From: CAWGXG01 sp963826505
GTDB taxonomy: Bacteria; Chloroflexota; Anaerolineae; Aggregatilineales; Aggregatilineaceae
NCBI GenBank assembly: GCA_963826505.1
Contig: CAWGXG010000006.1
Span: 186,001 to 250,000 of the forward strand
Direction: 5' to 3'
DNA: 64,000 nt
Made by a program: the position numbers and the translations under genes. Below, piece after piece: positions 15,968 through 25,020 of this stretch; within the stretch, counting starts at the first letter, position 1, and each line of letters starts with the position of its first letter. Under the pieces are notes generated by a model, which was given only the letters and a program-made list of their open reading frames with translations, was not told where the DNA came from and ran no database searches.

Positions 15968-16783
15968 ATGTCGGAACAAAACAAGAGCGTTGTGCAGCGT
16001 CTGATCGATGAGGTTTGGAACAAGGGCAACCTCAATGCTCTGGACAGCCTGCTCGCGCCGACCTTCACTGATCACACTATGCCGCCCAATATGCCCAACG
16101 GGCCTGACGGCTACCGGCAGTTAGTCAAGAACTTCCGTACGGCAATGCCTGACCTGACGTTTTCCGTGCAGATCATGCTCGCCGAAGGGGATCGGGTCGC
16201 TGTGCAGCTGAATGCCAAGGGCACACATACGGCCAATTTCCTTGAATTCCGGCCCACCAACCACCCGGTGAACTTTGCCAGCCTGGTTTTCTTCACCGTG
16301 ACGAACGGCAAGATCACGGATCGGTTTGGGGTCTCGGACGTACCGGCGGTGATCATGCAGTACAACGCCATAGTTGAGGCCAACAAAAAGTTGATCCGGG
16401 ATTACTTCGATGAAATTTGGGGCAAGGGCAATCTCGAGAGTGAACCCAAGTTTGTAGCCAAGGATGTCCTGGTTCACACGCCGCCGTTCCCTGTCGCGGA
16501 AGGGATCGCTGGGCCGCTCCAGATCGTCAGTACGTTCCGCGCAGCGGTGCCCGATCTGGCCATGACCCATGACCTGGTTTTCGGTGAAGGCGACAAGATC
16601 ATCCACCGCTTCACCGTCACAGGACACCACACCGGCGCGGACCTGTTTGGCAAACCGGCTTCGGGCAGCGCTCTGGAATTCACGGGTATCAACTGCTTCC
16701 GTATCGCTGATGGCCACATCGTTGAACGCTGGGGCAATATGGATACCATTCGCCTGGCCCAACAACTGGGTCTGGCCGGGTAA
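15968..16783 (+). CDS. Tandem SnoaL-like two-domain protein 6
   Basis: 271 residues made of two SnoaL domains. Domain 1 spans about residues 1-135 (QRLIDEVWNKGNLNALDSLLAP ... MPDLTFSVQIMLAEGDRVAV) and domain 2 about 138-271 (KLIRDYFDEIWGKGNLESEPKF ... VPDLAMTHDLVFGEGDKIIHR). The repeat arose by internal duplication or fusion. SnoaL-like proteins usually work as dimers or tetramers, so a fused pair could make a pseudo-dimer with one altered site. The ATG at 15968 follows GGGAGGGA; the longer open frame upstream overlaps the previous gene. Confidence 0.88.
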   Translation: MSEQNKSVVQRLIDEVWNKGNLNALDSLLAPTFTDHTMPPNMPNGPDGYRQLVKNFRTAMPDLTFSVQIMLAEGDRVAVQLNAKGTHTANFLEFRPTNHPVNFASLVFFTVTNGKITDRFGVSDVPAVIMQYNAIVEANKKLIRDYFDEIWGKGNLESEPKFVAKDVLVHTPPFPVAEGIAGPLQIVSTFRAAVPDLAMTHDLVFGEGDKIIHRFTVTGHHTGADLFGKPASGSALEFTGINCFRIADGHIVERWGNMDTIRLAQQLGLAG

Positions 16784-16818
16784 CCGTTCTGCCTGAGATT
16801 TGTTTAGGAGGCATCACC

Positions 16819-17244
16819 ATGACACCTGAAGAGAGAGAACTGCCTCATCGTTCCCACAACGATTGGCTGACTCAAGGGCGTGACGAAGTCGTAGACGAGA
16901 TCTACGTCGAAGATTGCGAAATCATCAGCCCGAATGTCCCACCCGAACTGCGACGTGGACGCGATGCCTTCAAGGCTTACGGCCATTTCTTGCGCGATGC
17001 TTTCCCGGATATGGTCATCCACGATGATGACGTGGTCTGTGAAGGCGATCTTGCCGCTGTACGCTGGACCTTCAACGCTACACATCTGGGTGATTTCTTC
17101 GGAGTTCCTGCGTCAGGGCGCAAGGTGGAGATCACCGGCTTCGATATTATGCGTATTCGCGACGGTAGGATTCTCGCACTGTACCTTGAGCAAGACCTGT
17201 TTGGTTTGCTCGGCCAGATCGGGGCCTTCGAACCCCGTGGGTGA
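16819..17244 (+). CDS. SnoaL-like ester cyclase family protein 7
   Basis: 141 residues, one SnoaL domain: LTQGRDEVVDEIYVEDCEI, the AFPDMVIHDDDVVCEGDLAAVRW strands, the ATHLGDFFGVPASGRKVEI turn and the FDIMRIRDGRILALYLEQDLFGLLGQIGA end. A TAGGAGG site stands in front of the ATG. The gaps on both sides are about 35 bases. Same strand and probable transcript as its neighbours. Reaction unknown. Confidence 0.9.
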   Translation: MTPEERELPHRSHNDWLTQGRDEVVDEIYVEDCEIISPNVPPELRRGRDAFKAYGHFLRDAFPDMVIHDDDVVCEGDLAAVRWTFNATHLGDFFGVPASGRKVEITGFDIMRIRDGRILALYLEQDLFGLLGQIGAFEPRG

Positions 17245-17278
17245 TAGAGGCTGCCAAATAGCCTAAGGAGAACGGCGC

Positions 17279-18118
17279 ATGTCAGACAAAGCCAAGCAGC
17301 TCTACCGCTCCTTTGTTGAGGATGTCATCAATAACGGGCAGTACGATCTCATCCCGCAGATTTTTTCCGAAGATTACAAGGATCACAGTGCCCCTCCCGG
17401 CGCGCCGACCGGCGGTTTTGACGCTATCCGCGCCATTCCGATTATGTTTCGCGGCGCGTTCCCCGATGTCCATTTCGTGATTGACGACATGATCAGCGAG
17501 GGCGATTGGGTCGCCACGCGCGTCACGGGGCGGGCGAGTCACCTGGGTAAGCCCTTCATGGGCATTGAGCCAACGGGTTTGCGTGCGACGTGGACCTCGC
17601 TGGGGCTGTTCCGCGTGGCGAATGATCGCATCGTCGAGCACTACGGCCAGCCGGACTTAGCCGCGCTGCACCGCCAGCTCACCGTGCCGATCGAGCCGGG
17701 GTCAGTCGATCACCTGCGCTTCGTGGTGTCGCGCTACGTCTACGCGACCAATATCGGCGACCTGGATCGCTTCGACGAGTTCGTCGATCCCGGGTTTGTC
17801 GATCACAACGCGCTGCCGGGCCAAAAGCCGGGCGTCGAAGGTTTGAAAGACGCCTATCGCATGTTCTCGTCGGCCTTTTCGGACCTGTGGTACACGTTCG
17901 AAGCCCTGGTCGCCGAAAAAGACCTGGTGGCCGGTCGCGGAGTCATCGAAGGTCGTCACACCGGGCAGTTCATGGGGATTCCTCCCACGAACAAGGTCAT
18001 CCGGTGGACGGGGACTCGTATGTTCCGCGTGGTTGATGGCAAAGTCACCGATGGGTGGATCGACCTGGATATGTTCGGCATGATGATGCAAATGGGCGCT
18101 ATCCCGATGCCTGGCTAG
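17279..18118 (+). CDS. Tandem SnoaL-like two-domain protein 8
   Basis: 279 residues with two SnoaL domains. Domain 1 (about 1-130) contains VEDVINNGQYDLIPQIF and ASHLGKPFMGIEPTG. Domain 2 (about 140-279) contains ATNIGDLDRFDEFVDPGFVDH and GRHTGQFMGIPPTNKVIRW, and ends with LDMFGMMMQMGAIPMPG. The C-terminal end is very like that of protein 5. An AAGGAG ribosome site precedes the ATG. It may form an intrachain pseudo-dimer. Function unknown. Confidence 0.9.
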   Translation: MSDKAKQLYRSFVEDVINNGQYDLIPQIFSEDYKDHSAPPGAPTGGFDAIRAIPIMFRGAFPDVHFVIDDMISEGDWVATRVTGRASHLGKPFMGIEPTGLRATWTSLGLFRVANDRIVEHYGQPDLAALHRQLTVPIEPGSVDHLRFVVSRYVYATNIGDLDRFDEFVDPGFVDHNALPGQKPGVEGLKDAYRMFSSAFSDLWYTFEALVAEKDLVAGRGVIEGRHTGQFMGIPPTNKVIRWTGTRMFRVVDGKVTDGWIDLDMFGMMMQMGAIPMPG

Positions 18119-18227
18119 CCTCAGCAGTACACCACGTAGCAAAGGCGGACGGCGGTCACCCGATCGCAGCGCGACTCCACAAAGGTGCTCGTCGTTCCGC
18201 CACCAGTTACCGAAAGAGGTATCGACG

Positions 18228-19124
18228 ATGCGTCGCCAAATTGAATTTCCCAGTGAAGGAATGACCTGTCGCGGCTGGTTGTACGTGCCGGATGCGTTAG
18301 CGTCTGGAGCCAAGGCACCCGCCGTTGTGCTCGCCAATGCGATCACCGCCACCCAGGACATGATTGTGCCCATTTATGCAGAACGGCTGGTCGCAGCGGG
18401 ATTTGTGGTGCTGATCTTCGATTACGCCCATTGGGGGACCAGCGAGGGCGAGCCGCGCAACCACTTTGTCGCCTACACACAGCAGCAGAACGTGCGCGAC
18501 GCCACCGCCTGGCTGGCGAGCCAGCCCGAAGTCGATGCCAACCGGATCGGGGGTCTGGGTGTGTCGATGGGCGCGAGCCACATGCTCTATCTGGCCGCGT
18601 TCGAGCGGCGGCTGAAGGCCGCGGTTTCGATAGGCGCCTACACCAACGCGATCGCCGTGTGGGAGCCGATGTTTGGGATCCCGGGCTTGCAGGGCTACAT
18701 GGCGCAGATCGGCCAGAGCCGCCAGCAGCGCGTCATGAACGGTATGCGCGCGATCCATATTCCGGCGGTGGGGCACCAGGGAGAAATGGCGGCCATCCCA
18801 CAAGACGAAGCCTACGACTTCTACATGGGTGGGGCTGGGGCCTCAAAGTACGATAACCGCATGACGCTCCAATCGGTCGCGAACATGCTCGAGTACAATC
18901 CGGATTTCGCCATTCACCTGGCCGCGCCCACCGCGCTCCTGATGATTCATGCCAAGCAAGACTCGGTGCCCGAGGGTCTGGCGCGCGAGGTGTTTAGCCG
19001 TGCGCGCGACCCGAAGAAGTTTGTGCTTTATGACTGCCGGCACACGGATTTGTTGGGCACGGATACGTGGGTTACCCAGGCCGCTAACGAGGCGATCGCC
19101 TGGTTGCGTACTCATCTCGCATAG
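18228..19124 (+). CDS. Alpha/beta hydrolase (dienelactone hydrolase-like)
   Basis: 298 residues. The nucleophile Ser113 lies in GLGVSMGAS (G-x-S-x-G), the acid is probably the Asp of HAKQDSVPEG, and the base is the His in YDCRHTDLLG. The fold and the long lid between residues 125 and 200 recall the dienelactone hydrolase and X-Pro peptidase-like esterase groups. An AAAGAGG site stands upstream. Placed among the SnoaL-like genes, it may cleave an ester, lactone or C-C bond in the same pathway. Substrate not predictable. Confidence 0.88.
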   Translation: MRRQIEFPSEGMTCRGWLYVPDALASGAKAPAVVLANAITATQDMIVPIYAERLVAAGFVVLIFDYAHWGTSEGEPRNHFVAYTQQQNVRDATAWLASQPEVDANRIGGLGVSMGASHMLYLAAFERRLKAAVSIGAYTNAIAVWEPMFGIPGLQGYMAQIGQSRQQRVMNGMRAIHIPAVGHQGEMAAIPQDEAYDFYMGGAGASKYDNRMTLQSVANMLEYNPDFAIHLAAPTALLMIHAKQDSVPEGLAREVFSRARDPKKFVLYDCRHTDLLGTDTWVTQAANEAIAWLRTHLA

Positions 19125-19268
19125 CATTAATTCCAGGCTTCATCCAGGGGGATTGTGATCTGGGTGACTGGTGATTTCAGTGGGACGTGCTGCTGGCTCC
19201 TGGTGCTGGTGGAGCCGACACGACCGGATAAAACGGGAACTCTACAACGCACAAGGAAGAAATGAGCC

Positions 19269-20075
19269 ATGGCAACACTATCACAGATCGATCGCAACAA
19301 ATTGATCATGTGGCGCATGATCGATGAGATTTGGAACCAGGGCAAGCTCGAAGTCGCCGACGAGCTGTTTGCCCCGGATCACACGAGTCCCAGCGCGCCC
19401 GACCTGCCGCCCGGTTCCGCAGGCGTCAAGATGCTGGCCAAGATGTTTCGCGAAGCCATGCCCGATTACCGTATGACGATCGATCTGATGGTCGCTGATG
19501 AAAATCAGGTGGTAGGACGGTTCACGCAGAGCGGGACGCACACCGGCGGTGACTTGATGACGATGAAGGCCAGCGGGCGTAAAGCGACCTGGACCGAAAT
19601 CGGCGTCTTGAAGATTGTGAACGACAAGATCGTCACGAGCTGGTACGAAGTGGACATGCTCGCCATGATCACGCAGCTCACCACACCGACCGCGCGCGAG
19701 ATCGTCGATTCATACTACGAGCTGGCCAATGCGGGCAAATGGGACGCCTGGTGCGATCTGTTCGCGGATGACATCGTCATGGACGAGCAGTTGGCCGGGC
19801 GTATCGAGGGGCTGTCGATCCTGCGCGACATGATGAAAGGTTTCCCGGAAGCCTACGCCAAATTCCAGAACGTGCCCAAGGAATACGTGATTGAAGGCAA
19901 CCAGGCAGCGGTCGTGTCGCACATCTCCGCGCTGGCGTCTAAATACCAGGACCAGCCCATTGAGGCTGAAGTGACGAACTACTTCAAGTTCGACCAGGGC
20001 AAGATCAAGTACATGGCGAACTTCCATGATTCGCGGCCCTTCAAGCCGTTCTTGAAGCAGATCGGTGCTGAGTAG
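19269..20075 (+). CDS. Tandem SnoaL/NTF2-like two-domain protein 9
   Basis: 268 residues. Domain 1 (about 1-135) is a typical SnoaL ester cyclase domain (MIDEIWNQGKLEVADELFAP, SGTHTGGDLMTMKASGRKATW). Domain 2 (about 140-268) is a more general NTF2-like domain (IVDSYYELANAGKWDAWCDLFAD ... VTNYFKFDQGKIKYMANFHD). The two halves differ more than in proteins 6 and 8, so this looks like a fusion of two subfamilies. A GGAAGAAATG ribosome site is close to the start. It is the last SnoaL-like gene of the array. Confidence 0.88.
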   Translation: MATLSQIDRNKLIMWRMIDEIWNQGKLEVADELFAPDHTSPSAPDLPPGSAGVKMLAKMFREAMPDYRMTIDLMVADENQVVGRFTQSGTHTGGDLMTMKASGRKATWTEIGVLKIVNDKIVTSWYEVDMLAMITQLTTPTAREIVDSYYELANAGKWDAWCDLFADDIVMDEQLAGRIEGLSILRDMMKGFPEAYAKFQNVPKEYVIEGNQAAVVSHISALASKYQDQPIEAEVTNYFKFDQGKIKYMANFHDSRPFKPFLKQIGAE

Positions 20076-20123
20076 CATTCCCGAATCACCCGTAGCGAGG
20101 GGGAAAGCAGAAGGTAAAGAGCA

Positions 20124-21656
20124 ATGAGCGATTACGATTTTATCGTGGTAGGTGCAGGGGCGGGCGGCGCAGCGGTCGCCAACCGGCTCAGCGAGAATCC
20201 GAATGCCAAGGTACTGCTGCTCGAAGCGGGCGGCCCGACGATCCCTGAAAACGTACGTGTGCCCTATCTGTGGTATACGCTGTTCGGATCCGATATCGAT
20301 TGGGGCTACCAGAGCACGCCGCAGACCGCCCTAAACAACCGCCAGACCTACGAGCCGCGCGGTAAGCTGCCCGGCGGGTCGAGTAACCTGTACATCATGA
20401 TGCACATCCGCGGTCACCGTTCGGACTATGACAACTGGGCGTACAATGGCTGTCCCGGTTGGGCCTACGATGACGTGATCCCGTACTTCCAGAAGTCCGA
20501 GGATCAGGAAGACTTCACCAACCCGACGGCCGGTCACGGCGGCGCGATTGCCGTGATCAACGCCAAAGATCACAACCCGAATCCGACTTCGAAGGCATTT
20601 ATCGATGCCTGCCTGGAGCTGGGCTTCCCCCCCACCGACGATTTCAACGGTCCCAACATGGAAGGCACGGGCTGGCACCATATCAACATTCGCGATGGCA
20701 AGCGTCACGGCGCGAACGAAGCCTATATCGAGCCGATCCTGGGCAAGCGCAAAAACTTCACGCTGACCACGAATGCCTATGCCAGCCGCCTGCTGTTCGA
20801 AGGCAAGCGCTGCGTGGGTGTGGAATACATTCAGGACGGCAAAAAGAAGACGGTCCGCGCCACGCGCGAAGTGGTCGTGGCCGGCGGCGCGCTGGAATCG
20901 CCCAAGCTGCTGATGCTGTCCGGCATCGGCCCGGCGGAACACTTGAAGGAAGTCGGCGTGCCGGTGTTGGTGGACCTGCCCGGTGTGGGCCAGAACTTCC
21001 ACAACCACGTGTTGACCGGCGTGATCTACGAATGCAAGCAGCAGGTGCCGCCGCCGAACCTCAATATCTCCGAGTCGGCGCTGTTCCTCAAGTCCGATCC
21101 GGGTTGGGTCGGGCCAGACCTGCAAATCGCCTTCGTGCATGTGCCGTTCGACATCATCGTCGGCCAGGGACACCCCAACTCGATCAGCATTCTGCCGGGT
21201 GTCGTACGTCCGATGTCGCGCGGGTGGATCAAGCTGGCGAACGCCGATCCCACGGTCAAGCCGCTGATCAATCCTAACTACCTTGGCGCGCAGTCGGACC
21301 TGGATCGCCTGGTGCAGGCCGTCAAGCTGTCGCGAGATATCTTCCACACGTCGGCCTTTGAGCCCTGGATCGGCGACGAACTGCTGCCCGGCCCTGACGT
21401 CAAAACCGAGTCCGATCTGGTTGATTTCGTGCGGCGTCGTGCCAACTCCTACCACCACCAGTCCGGCTCGTGCAAGATGGGATCGGATGAGATGGCAGTT
21501 GTCGATCCTCAGCTGCGCGTGTACGGGGTCGAAGGGCTGCGCGTGGCGGATGCCAGCGTTTTCCCGCAGGTGCCATCCGGTAACTGCCACTCGGGCATTC
21601 TCATGATCGCCGAGAAGTGCGCCGACATGATGTTGAAGGCCAACGGCCTGAATTAA
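20124..21656 (+). CDS. GMC family oxidoreductase (choline dehydrogenase-like)
   Basis: 510 residues. The N-terminal FAD fold is clear (IVVGAGAGGAAVANRLSE ... LLLEAGG), and the GMC signature PRGKLPGGSSNLYIMMHIRG follows. The catalytic region near the C-terminus has YHHQSGSCKMG and later SGNCHSG, where family members usually carry His and His/Asn. The substrate is an alcohol that is oxidised to an aldehyde or ketone. It follows the array by 48 bases and precedes a DJ-1 and a VOC gene, which together could handle a reactive carbonyl product; that link is inference. Confidence 0.92.
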   Translation: MSDYDFIVVGAGAGGAAVANRLSENPNAKVLLLEAGGPTIPENVRVPYLWYTLFGSDIDWGYQSTPQTALNNRQTYEPRGKLPGGSSNLYIMMHIRGHRSDYDNWAYNGCPGWAYDDVIPYFQKSEDQEDFTNPTAGHGGAIAVINAKDHNPNPTSKAFIDACLELGFPPTDDFNGPNMEGTGWHHINIRDGKRHGANEAYIEPILGKRKNFTLTTNAYASRLLFEGKRCVGVEYIQDGKKKTVRATREVVVAGGALESPKLLMLSGIGPAEHLKEVGVPVLVDLPGVGQNFHNHVLTGVIYECKQQVPPPNLNISESALFLKSDPGWVGPDLQIAFVHVPFDIIVGQGHPNSISILPGVVRPMSRGWIKLANADPTVKPLINPNYLGAQSDLDRLVQAVKLSRDIFHTSAFEPWIGDELLPGPDVKTESDLVDFVRRRANSYHHQSGSCKMGSDEMAVVDPQLRVYGVEGLRVADASVFPQVPSGNCHSGILMIAEKCADMMLKANGLN

Positions 21657-21670
21657 TGGTGCAAGAAGCG

Positions 21671-21710
21671 CGGCGGCCCATTCGGCCTGTTAACGCAGGA
21701 CGGGCCGCCG
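21671..21710 (+). repeat. Long-loop inverted repeat between the GMC and DJ-1 genes
   Basis: The perfect 9-base arms CGGCGGCCC (21671-21679) and GGGCCGCCG (21702-21710) are separated by 22 bases. No T-run follows, so it is not a classic terminator; it may be an RNA-processing or attenuating hairpin within the transcript. Confidence 0.4.
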
Positions 21711-21738
21711 GCTGACGCTGGAAACGGGTGGAGCCACA

Positions 21739-22311
21739 ATGAAACTACAGGGCAAGAAGATCGGTATCTTGATCGAGAGTGACTTCTACGAGCCGGAAAT
21801 CTTCTATTATGAGCGCCGGTTCAAAGAAGAAGGGGCCGACGTGCATTTTCTGACGCGCCTCTGGGGTCAGCCCTCGCTGACGTTTCAGGGTCACGAGTTC
21901 CGCGCGCCGTTTACGGCGCACGAGAGCTTCGAGGACATCGACGACGCGGAGCTGAAGACCTACGACGCGATCATCGTGCCGTCGGGCATGGTGTCAGACC
22001 GGCTGCGCTATACGGACGATCTCAGCAAGCTTCCGCCCGCTACAGCCTTCCTCAAGCGGGCCTTTGCCCAGAAGAGCGTCCTCAAAGGCATTATCTGTCA
22101 CGGTATGTGGCTGGTCGCACCTGCCCCCGAACTGGTGAAGGGCCGTCCGATTGTCGCACACAATAATCTTTACGGTGATGTCAAGAACATGGGCGCGATC
22201 TACACCGATCAAGACGTAGTGGTCGATGGGGATCTGGTGACAGGGCGCAGCGGCGCACACTGTCACCTGTTCGCCCATAAGATCGTCGAGATCCTGTCCG
22301 GCGAAGCATAA
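21739..22311 (+). CDS. DJ-1/PfpI family protein (short form)
   Basis: 190 residues, the usual length of the family. KIGILIESDFYEPEIFYYERRFKEEGADVHFLT is the standard N-terminal unit, with the acidic residue that helps the nucleophile. The Cys elbow is GIICHGMWLVAPAPELVKGR. The C-terminal 'VVVDGDLVTGRSGAHCHLFAHKIVEIL' is the conserved end. It differs enough from the long DJ-1 at 10556 not to be a recent copy. Possible roles are glyoxal detoxification or carbonyl hydration next to the VOC gene; not decided by sequence. Confidence 0.9.
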   Translation: MKLQGKKIGILIESDFYEPEIFYYERRFKEEGADVHFLTRLWGQPSLTFQGHEFRAPFTAHESFEDIDDAELKTYDAIIVPSGMVSDRLRYTDDLSKLPPATAFLKRAFAQKSVLKGIICHGMWLVAPAPELVKGRPIVAHNNLYGDVKNMGAIYTDQDVVVDGDLVTGRSGAHCHLFAHKIVEILSGEA

Positions 22312-22326
22312 GGGGAACACAGACCA

Positions 22327-22740
22327 ATGGCTCAACTCGTATTCTCTCACATGGCCCTCAACTGCCGAGATATGGCAGTCATCGAGCAGTTCTACACCAA
22401 GTATTTCGGGTTCAAGCGCGCCCGTGCGATCCCATTGGGGGAAGGGCAGCAGATCGTTTTCATTAAGTGTGGCACGATGTATCTGGAGCTGTTCCAGTCG
22501 GAGGGTGATTCGCCTACGGCTGCGCCCGAGGCTGACGGGTATCACTTCCCCGGTTGGCGGCATCTGGCGTTCCAGGTTGACAACGTGGACGCCAAGCTGA
22601 CTGAGCTGGGCGAGGCTGCCAAGGTCACCCTTGGCCCGCTGGATTTTGATGCCTTCATTCCTGGTTGGCGCACGGTCTGGGTCAGCGATCCAGAAGGCAA
22701 CATCGTCGAGATCAGCCAGGGATTTACGGATCAAGCATAA
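22327..22740 (+). CDS. VOC family (glyoxalase/dioxygenase-like) protein
   Basis: 137 residues with the paired beta-alpha-beta-beta-beta modules of the vicinal oxygen chelate fold. Probable metal ligands are the His of VFSHMALNC, the Glu of MYLELFQSE, the His of WRHLAFQVDN and the Glu of GNIVEISQG. This ligand set is usual in glyoxalase I-like and extradiol-type enzymes. It starts 15 bases after the DJ-1 gene, so the two are in one operon. Substrate unknown; with a tautomerase and hydrolase nearby, an extradiol or isomerase role is possible. Confidence 0.9.
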   Translation: MAQLVFSHMALNCRDMAVIEQFYTKYFGFKRARAIPLGEGQQIVFIKCGTMYLELFQSEGDSPTAAPEADGYHFPGWRHLAFQVDNVDAKLTELGEAAKVTLGPLDFDAFIPGWRTVWVSDPEGNIVEISQGFTDQA

Positions 22741-22806
22741 CGCGCCGCACCGGCGGTCCGCCGGGTGCTGTGGTATCACGGGTTTCTAGGTAGCCACTTG
22801 GGTAGG

Positions 22807-24658
22807 ATGACAACCATGACTATTGCAATCGATCACATGCGTTTCACGTTCTCGGACACTGTCGCCGGGTATGTGACGGAATTTGACCGCGATGCGGGGA
22901 TTTTCACCTTAAAGACCAGCGGTGGGCAGGACTACACCGGTCAAACTTAAGGGTCAACACCTACGCCCAGTTCGTGCGCAACCTGGGTGAGCCCTACCAC
23001 GACGCCACCGGCCAGATGCGCGATATGCTCGTGCCGGGTCGCTACCTGTTCGTCTACGGAGTGTATTATCCCGAAGGGCAGGGCTACACGTACGAGGCGC
23101 AGTTCTTCGATCTTCGTCGGGCGCAGGCCGGGCGAGTACGTCTTCGAGCGGCCCGGATTGGTGGGTCAAGCAGATCACCGAGCTGGGTGAATTTCTATCT
23201 TAAGGCCCAGTTCGATGATGGCCCGGTCAATTACGACAACTACCGGACCACGATCACTCTGACCGGTGAAGAAGCCGCTTGACAACTACCGCCAGGAAAC
23301 CGACACGATCTCGCGCCTGGTGTATGGCTTCGCATCGGCCTTCATGCTGACCGGTGACGATCGTTATCTCGAAGGCGCCGAACAAGGGACCGAGTACCTG
23401 CGCGAGCATATGCGCTTTTATGACCAGGACGAAAACATCGTCTACTGGTATCACGGCATCGACATTCGCGGCAACCGTGAAGACAAAGTCTTCGCGTCGG
23501 AATTCGGCGACGACTACGACGCCATCCCCGCCTACGAGCAGATCTACGCGCTCGCCGGGCCGATCCAGACCTTCCGCATCACGGGCGATCCGCGCATCCT
23601 GCGCGATGCCGAGCTGACGGTTGATCTGTTCGATCGCTTCTTCCTGGATCGCTCGAAGGGTGGCTACTTCTCGCACCTCGACCCGATCATGCTCGACCCG
23701 CGCAGCGACTCGCTGGGGCCGAACAAGGGTAAGAAGAACTGGAACTCGGTCGGCGATCACGCGCCCGCCTACCTGATCAATCTCTACCTGGCGACGGGCG
23801 AAGATCGCTACGCACGCATGCTGGAATACACCTTCGACACCATTGCTGCGCACTTCCCGGATTACGAGCACAGCCCGTTCGTGCAGGAAAAATTCTACGA
23901 AGACTGGTCGCACGACACCACGCATATGTGGCAGCAGAATCGCGGCGTGGTGGGGCACAACCTTAAAATCGCGTGGAACTTGATGCGTATGTACAGCCTC
24001 AAGCCCAAGCCGGAATACGAAAAACTGGCGCGCGAGATCGGGGCGCGGATGCCCGCCATCGGCGGCGATCAGCAGCGCGGCGGCTGGTACGACGTGATGG
24101 AGCGCGTGATGGCGCCGGGCGAGGAAAAATACCGCTTCGCCTTCCACGACCGCAAGGCGTGGTGGCAGCAGGAGCAGGGTATCCTGGCTTACCTGATCAT
24201 GGCGGGCGTGTTGGGTGACGAGGACTATCACCGCATCGGGACGCGAGTCGTCCGCCTTCTATAACGCCTTCTTCCTTGATCACGACGATGGTGCGGTATA
24301 CTTCAACGTGTTGGCGAACGGTATTCCTTACCTGATGGGCACCGAACGTTATAAGGGCAGCCACTCCATGAGCGGTTACCACTCGTTCGAGCTGGCCTAT
24401 CTCGCGCAAATCTACACCAACCTGCTGCTGACCAAGCAACCGCTTGATCTGTATTTCAAGCCGCAGCCGGGCGCTTTCGAGCGCAATATTCTGCGCGTGC
24501 AGCCGGACATTCTGCCTGCGGGCAGCGTCCGCATCGACGAGGTGTGGGCCGATGGTGAGAAGTATACCGATTTCGATCCGCTGAAGCTGACGGTCAAACT
24601 GCCCGACAGCAAGTCCACCATCAAGTACCGCGTGCGCCTGGTACCCACCGGGAAGTAA
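22807..24658 (+). pseudogene. AGE-family (N-acylglucosamine 2-epimerase-like) protein, frameshifted
   Basis: One gene broken by at least five single-base shifts. Frame changes lie near 22937, 22949, 23110-23125, 23160, 23200, 23280 and 24240. Read through them, it would encode about 600 residues. There is an N-terminal beta domain (AIDHMRFTFSDTVAGYV, then DMLVPGRYLFVYGVYYPEGQ), followed by an (alpha/alpha)6 barrel typical of AGE epimerases and related hydrolases (SRLVYGFASAFMLTGDDRYLE, HDTTHMWQQNRGVVGHNLKIAW, HDRKAWWQQEQGILAYLI). Residues around the breaks are still conserved, and the extra bases sit in short G or T runs, so I suspect sequence error rather than decay. It is followed at 13 bases by a STAS gene. 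The sugar substrate is unknown. Confidence 0.7.
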
Positions 24659-24671
24659 CGAGGGAGACCCC

Positions 24672-25007
24672 ATGGAGATTTATACCGACTTTGTCGGCAG
24701 CGTGACCGTTGTCGCCCTGGTGGGCGAACTGGATGGCAGCACCGCTGGTATGACCCAGGAACAGGTTTTGCCGCTGATTGAACCCGGCGTGCGCCTGGTG
24801 TTGGACCTGACTGACCTCGGCTTCATGTCTAGCGCCGGAGCGCGCATGATGCTGTTGATCTATCGCCAGATTGTGCAAAACGAGGGTGGTGTCGTCCTGG
24901 CTGGCCTGTCGCCTGAGATCATGGATATGCTGGCCGCCACCGGTTTCTTGGACTATTTCGACATTGCCCCGACCGTTGACGACGGTCTGGCGATGTTCGG
25001 CGAATAA
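24672..25007 (+). CDS. STAS domain anti-sigma factor antagonist (first copy)
   Basis: 111 residues, a single STAS domain like SpoIIAA/RsbV: beta strand TVVALVGELDGSTAG, then VLDLTDLGFMSSAGARMMLL. The Ser in the FMSSAG element is the residue that the anti-sigma kinase phosphorylates in this family. Unphosphorylated antagonists bind the kinase and free its sigma factor. The gene sits between the AGE-like gene and glgX with 13-base gaps on both sides. It is 2.6 kb before the matching RsbW-like kinase and PP2C phosphatase. Confidence 0.92.
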   Translation: MEIYTDFVGSVTVVALVGELDGSTAGMTQEQVLPLIEPGVRLVLDLTDLGFMSSAGARMMLLIYRQIVQNEGGVVLAGLSPEIMDMLAATGFLDYFDIAPTVDDGLAMFGE

Positions 25008-25020
25008 GAGGCGGAACGGG

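Noticed and set aside
18431..18856. Second plus-strand frame inside the alpha/beta hydrolase gene
   Set aside because: Overlapping alternative frame rich in Arg and Ala; no ribosome site.
20331..21590. 419-residue minus-strand frame
   Set aside because: Antisense to the GMC oxidoreductase, which has all family motifs; the frame's composition is shadow-like.
23254..24231. 325-residue minus-strand frame
   Set aside because: Antisense to the AGE-family gene and without any recognisable motif.
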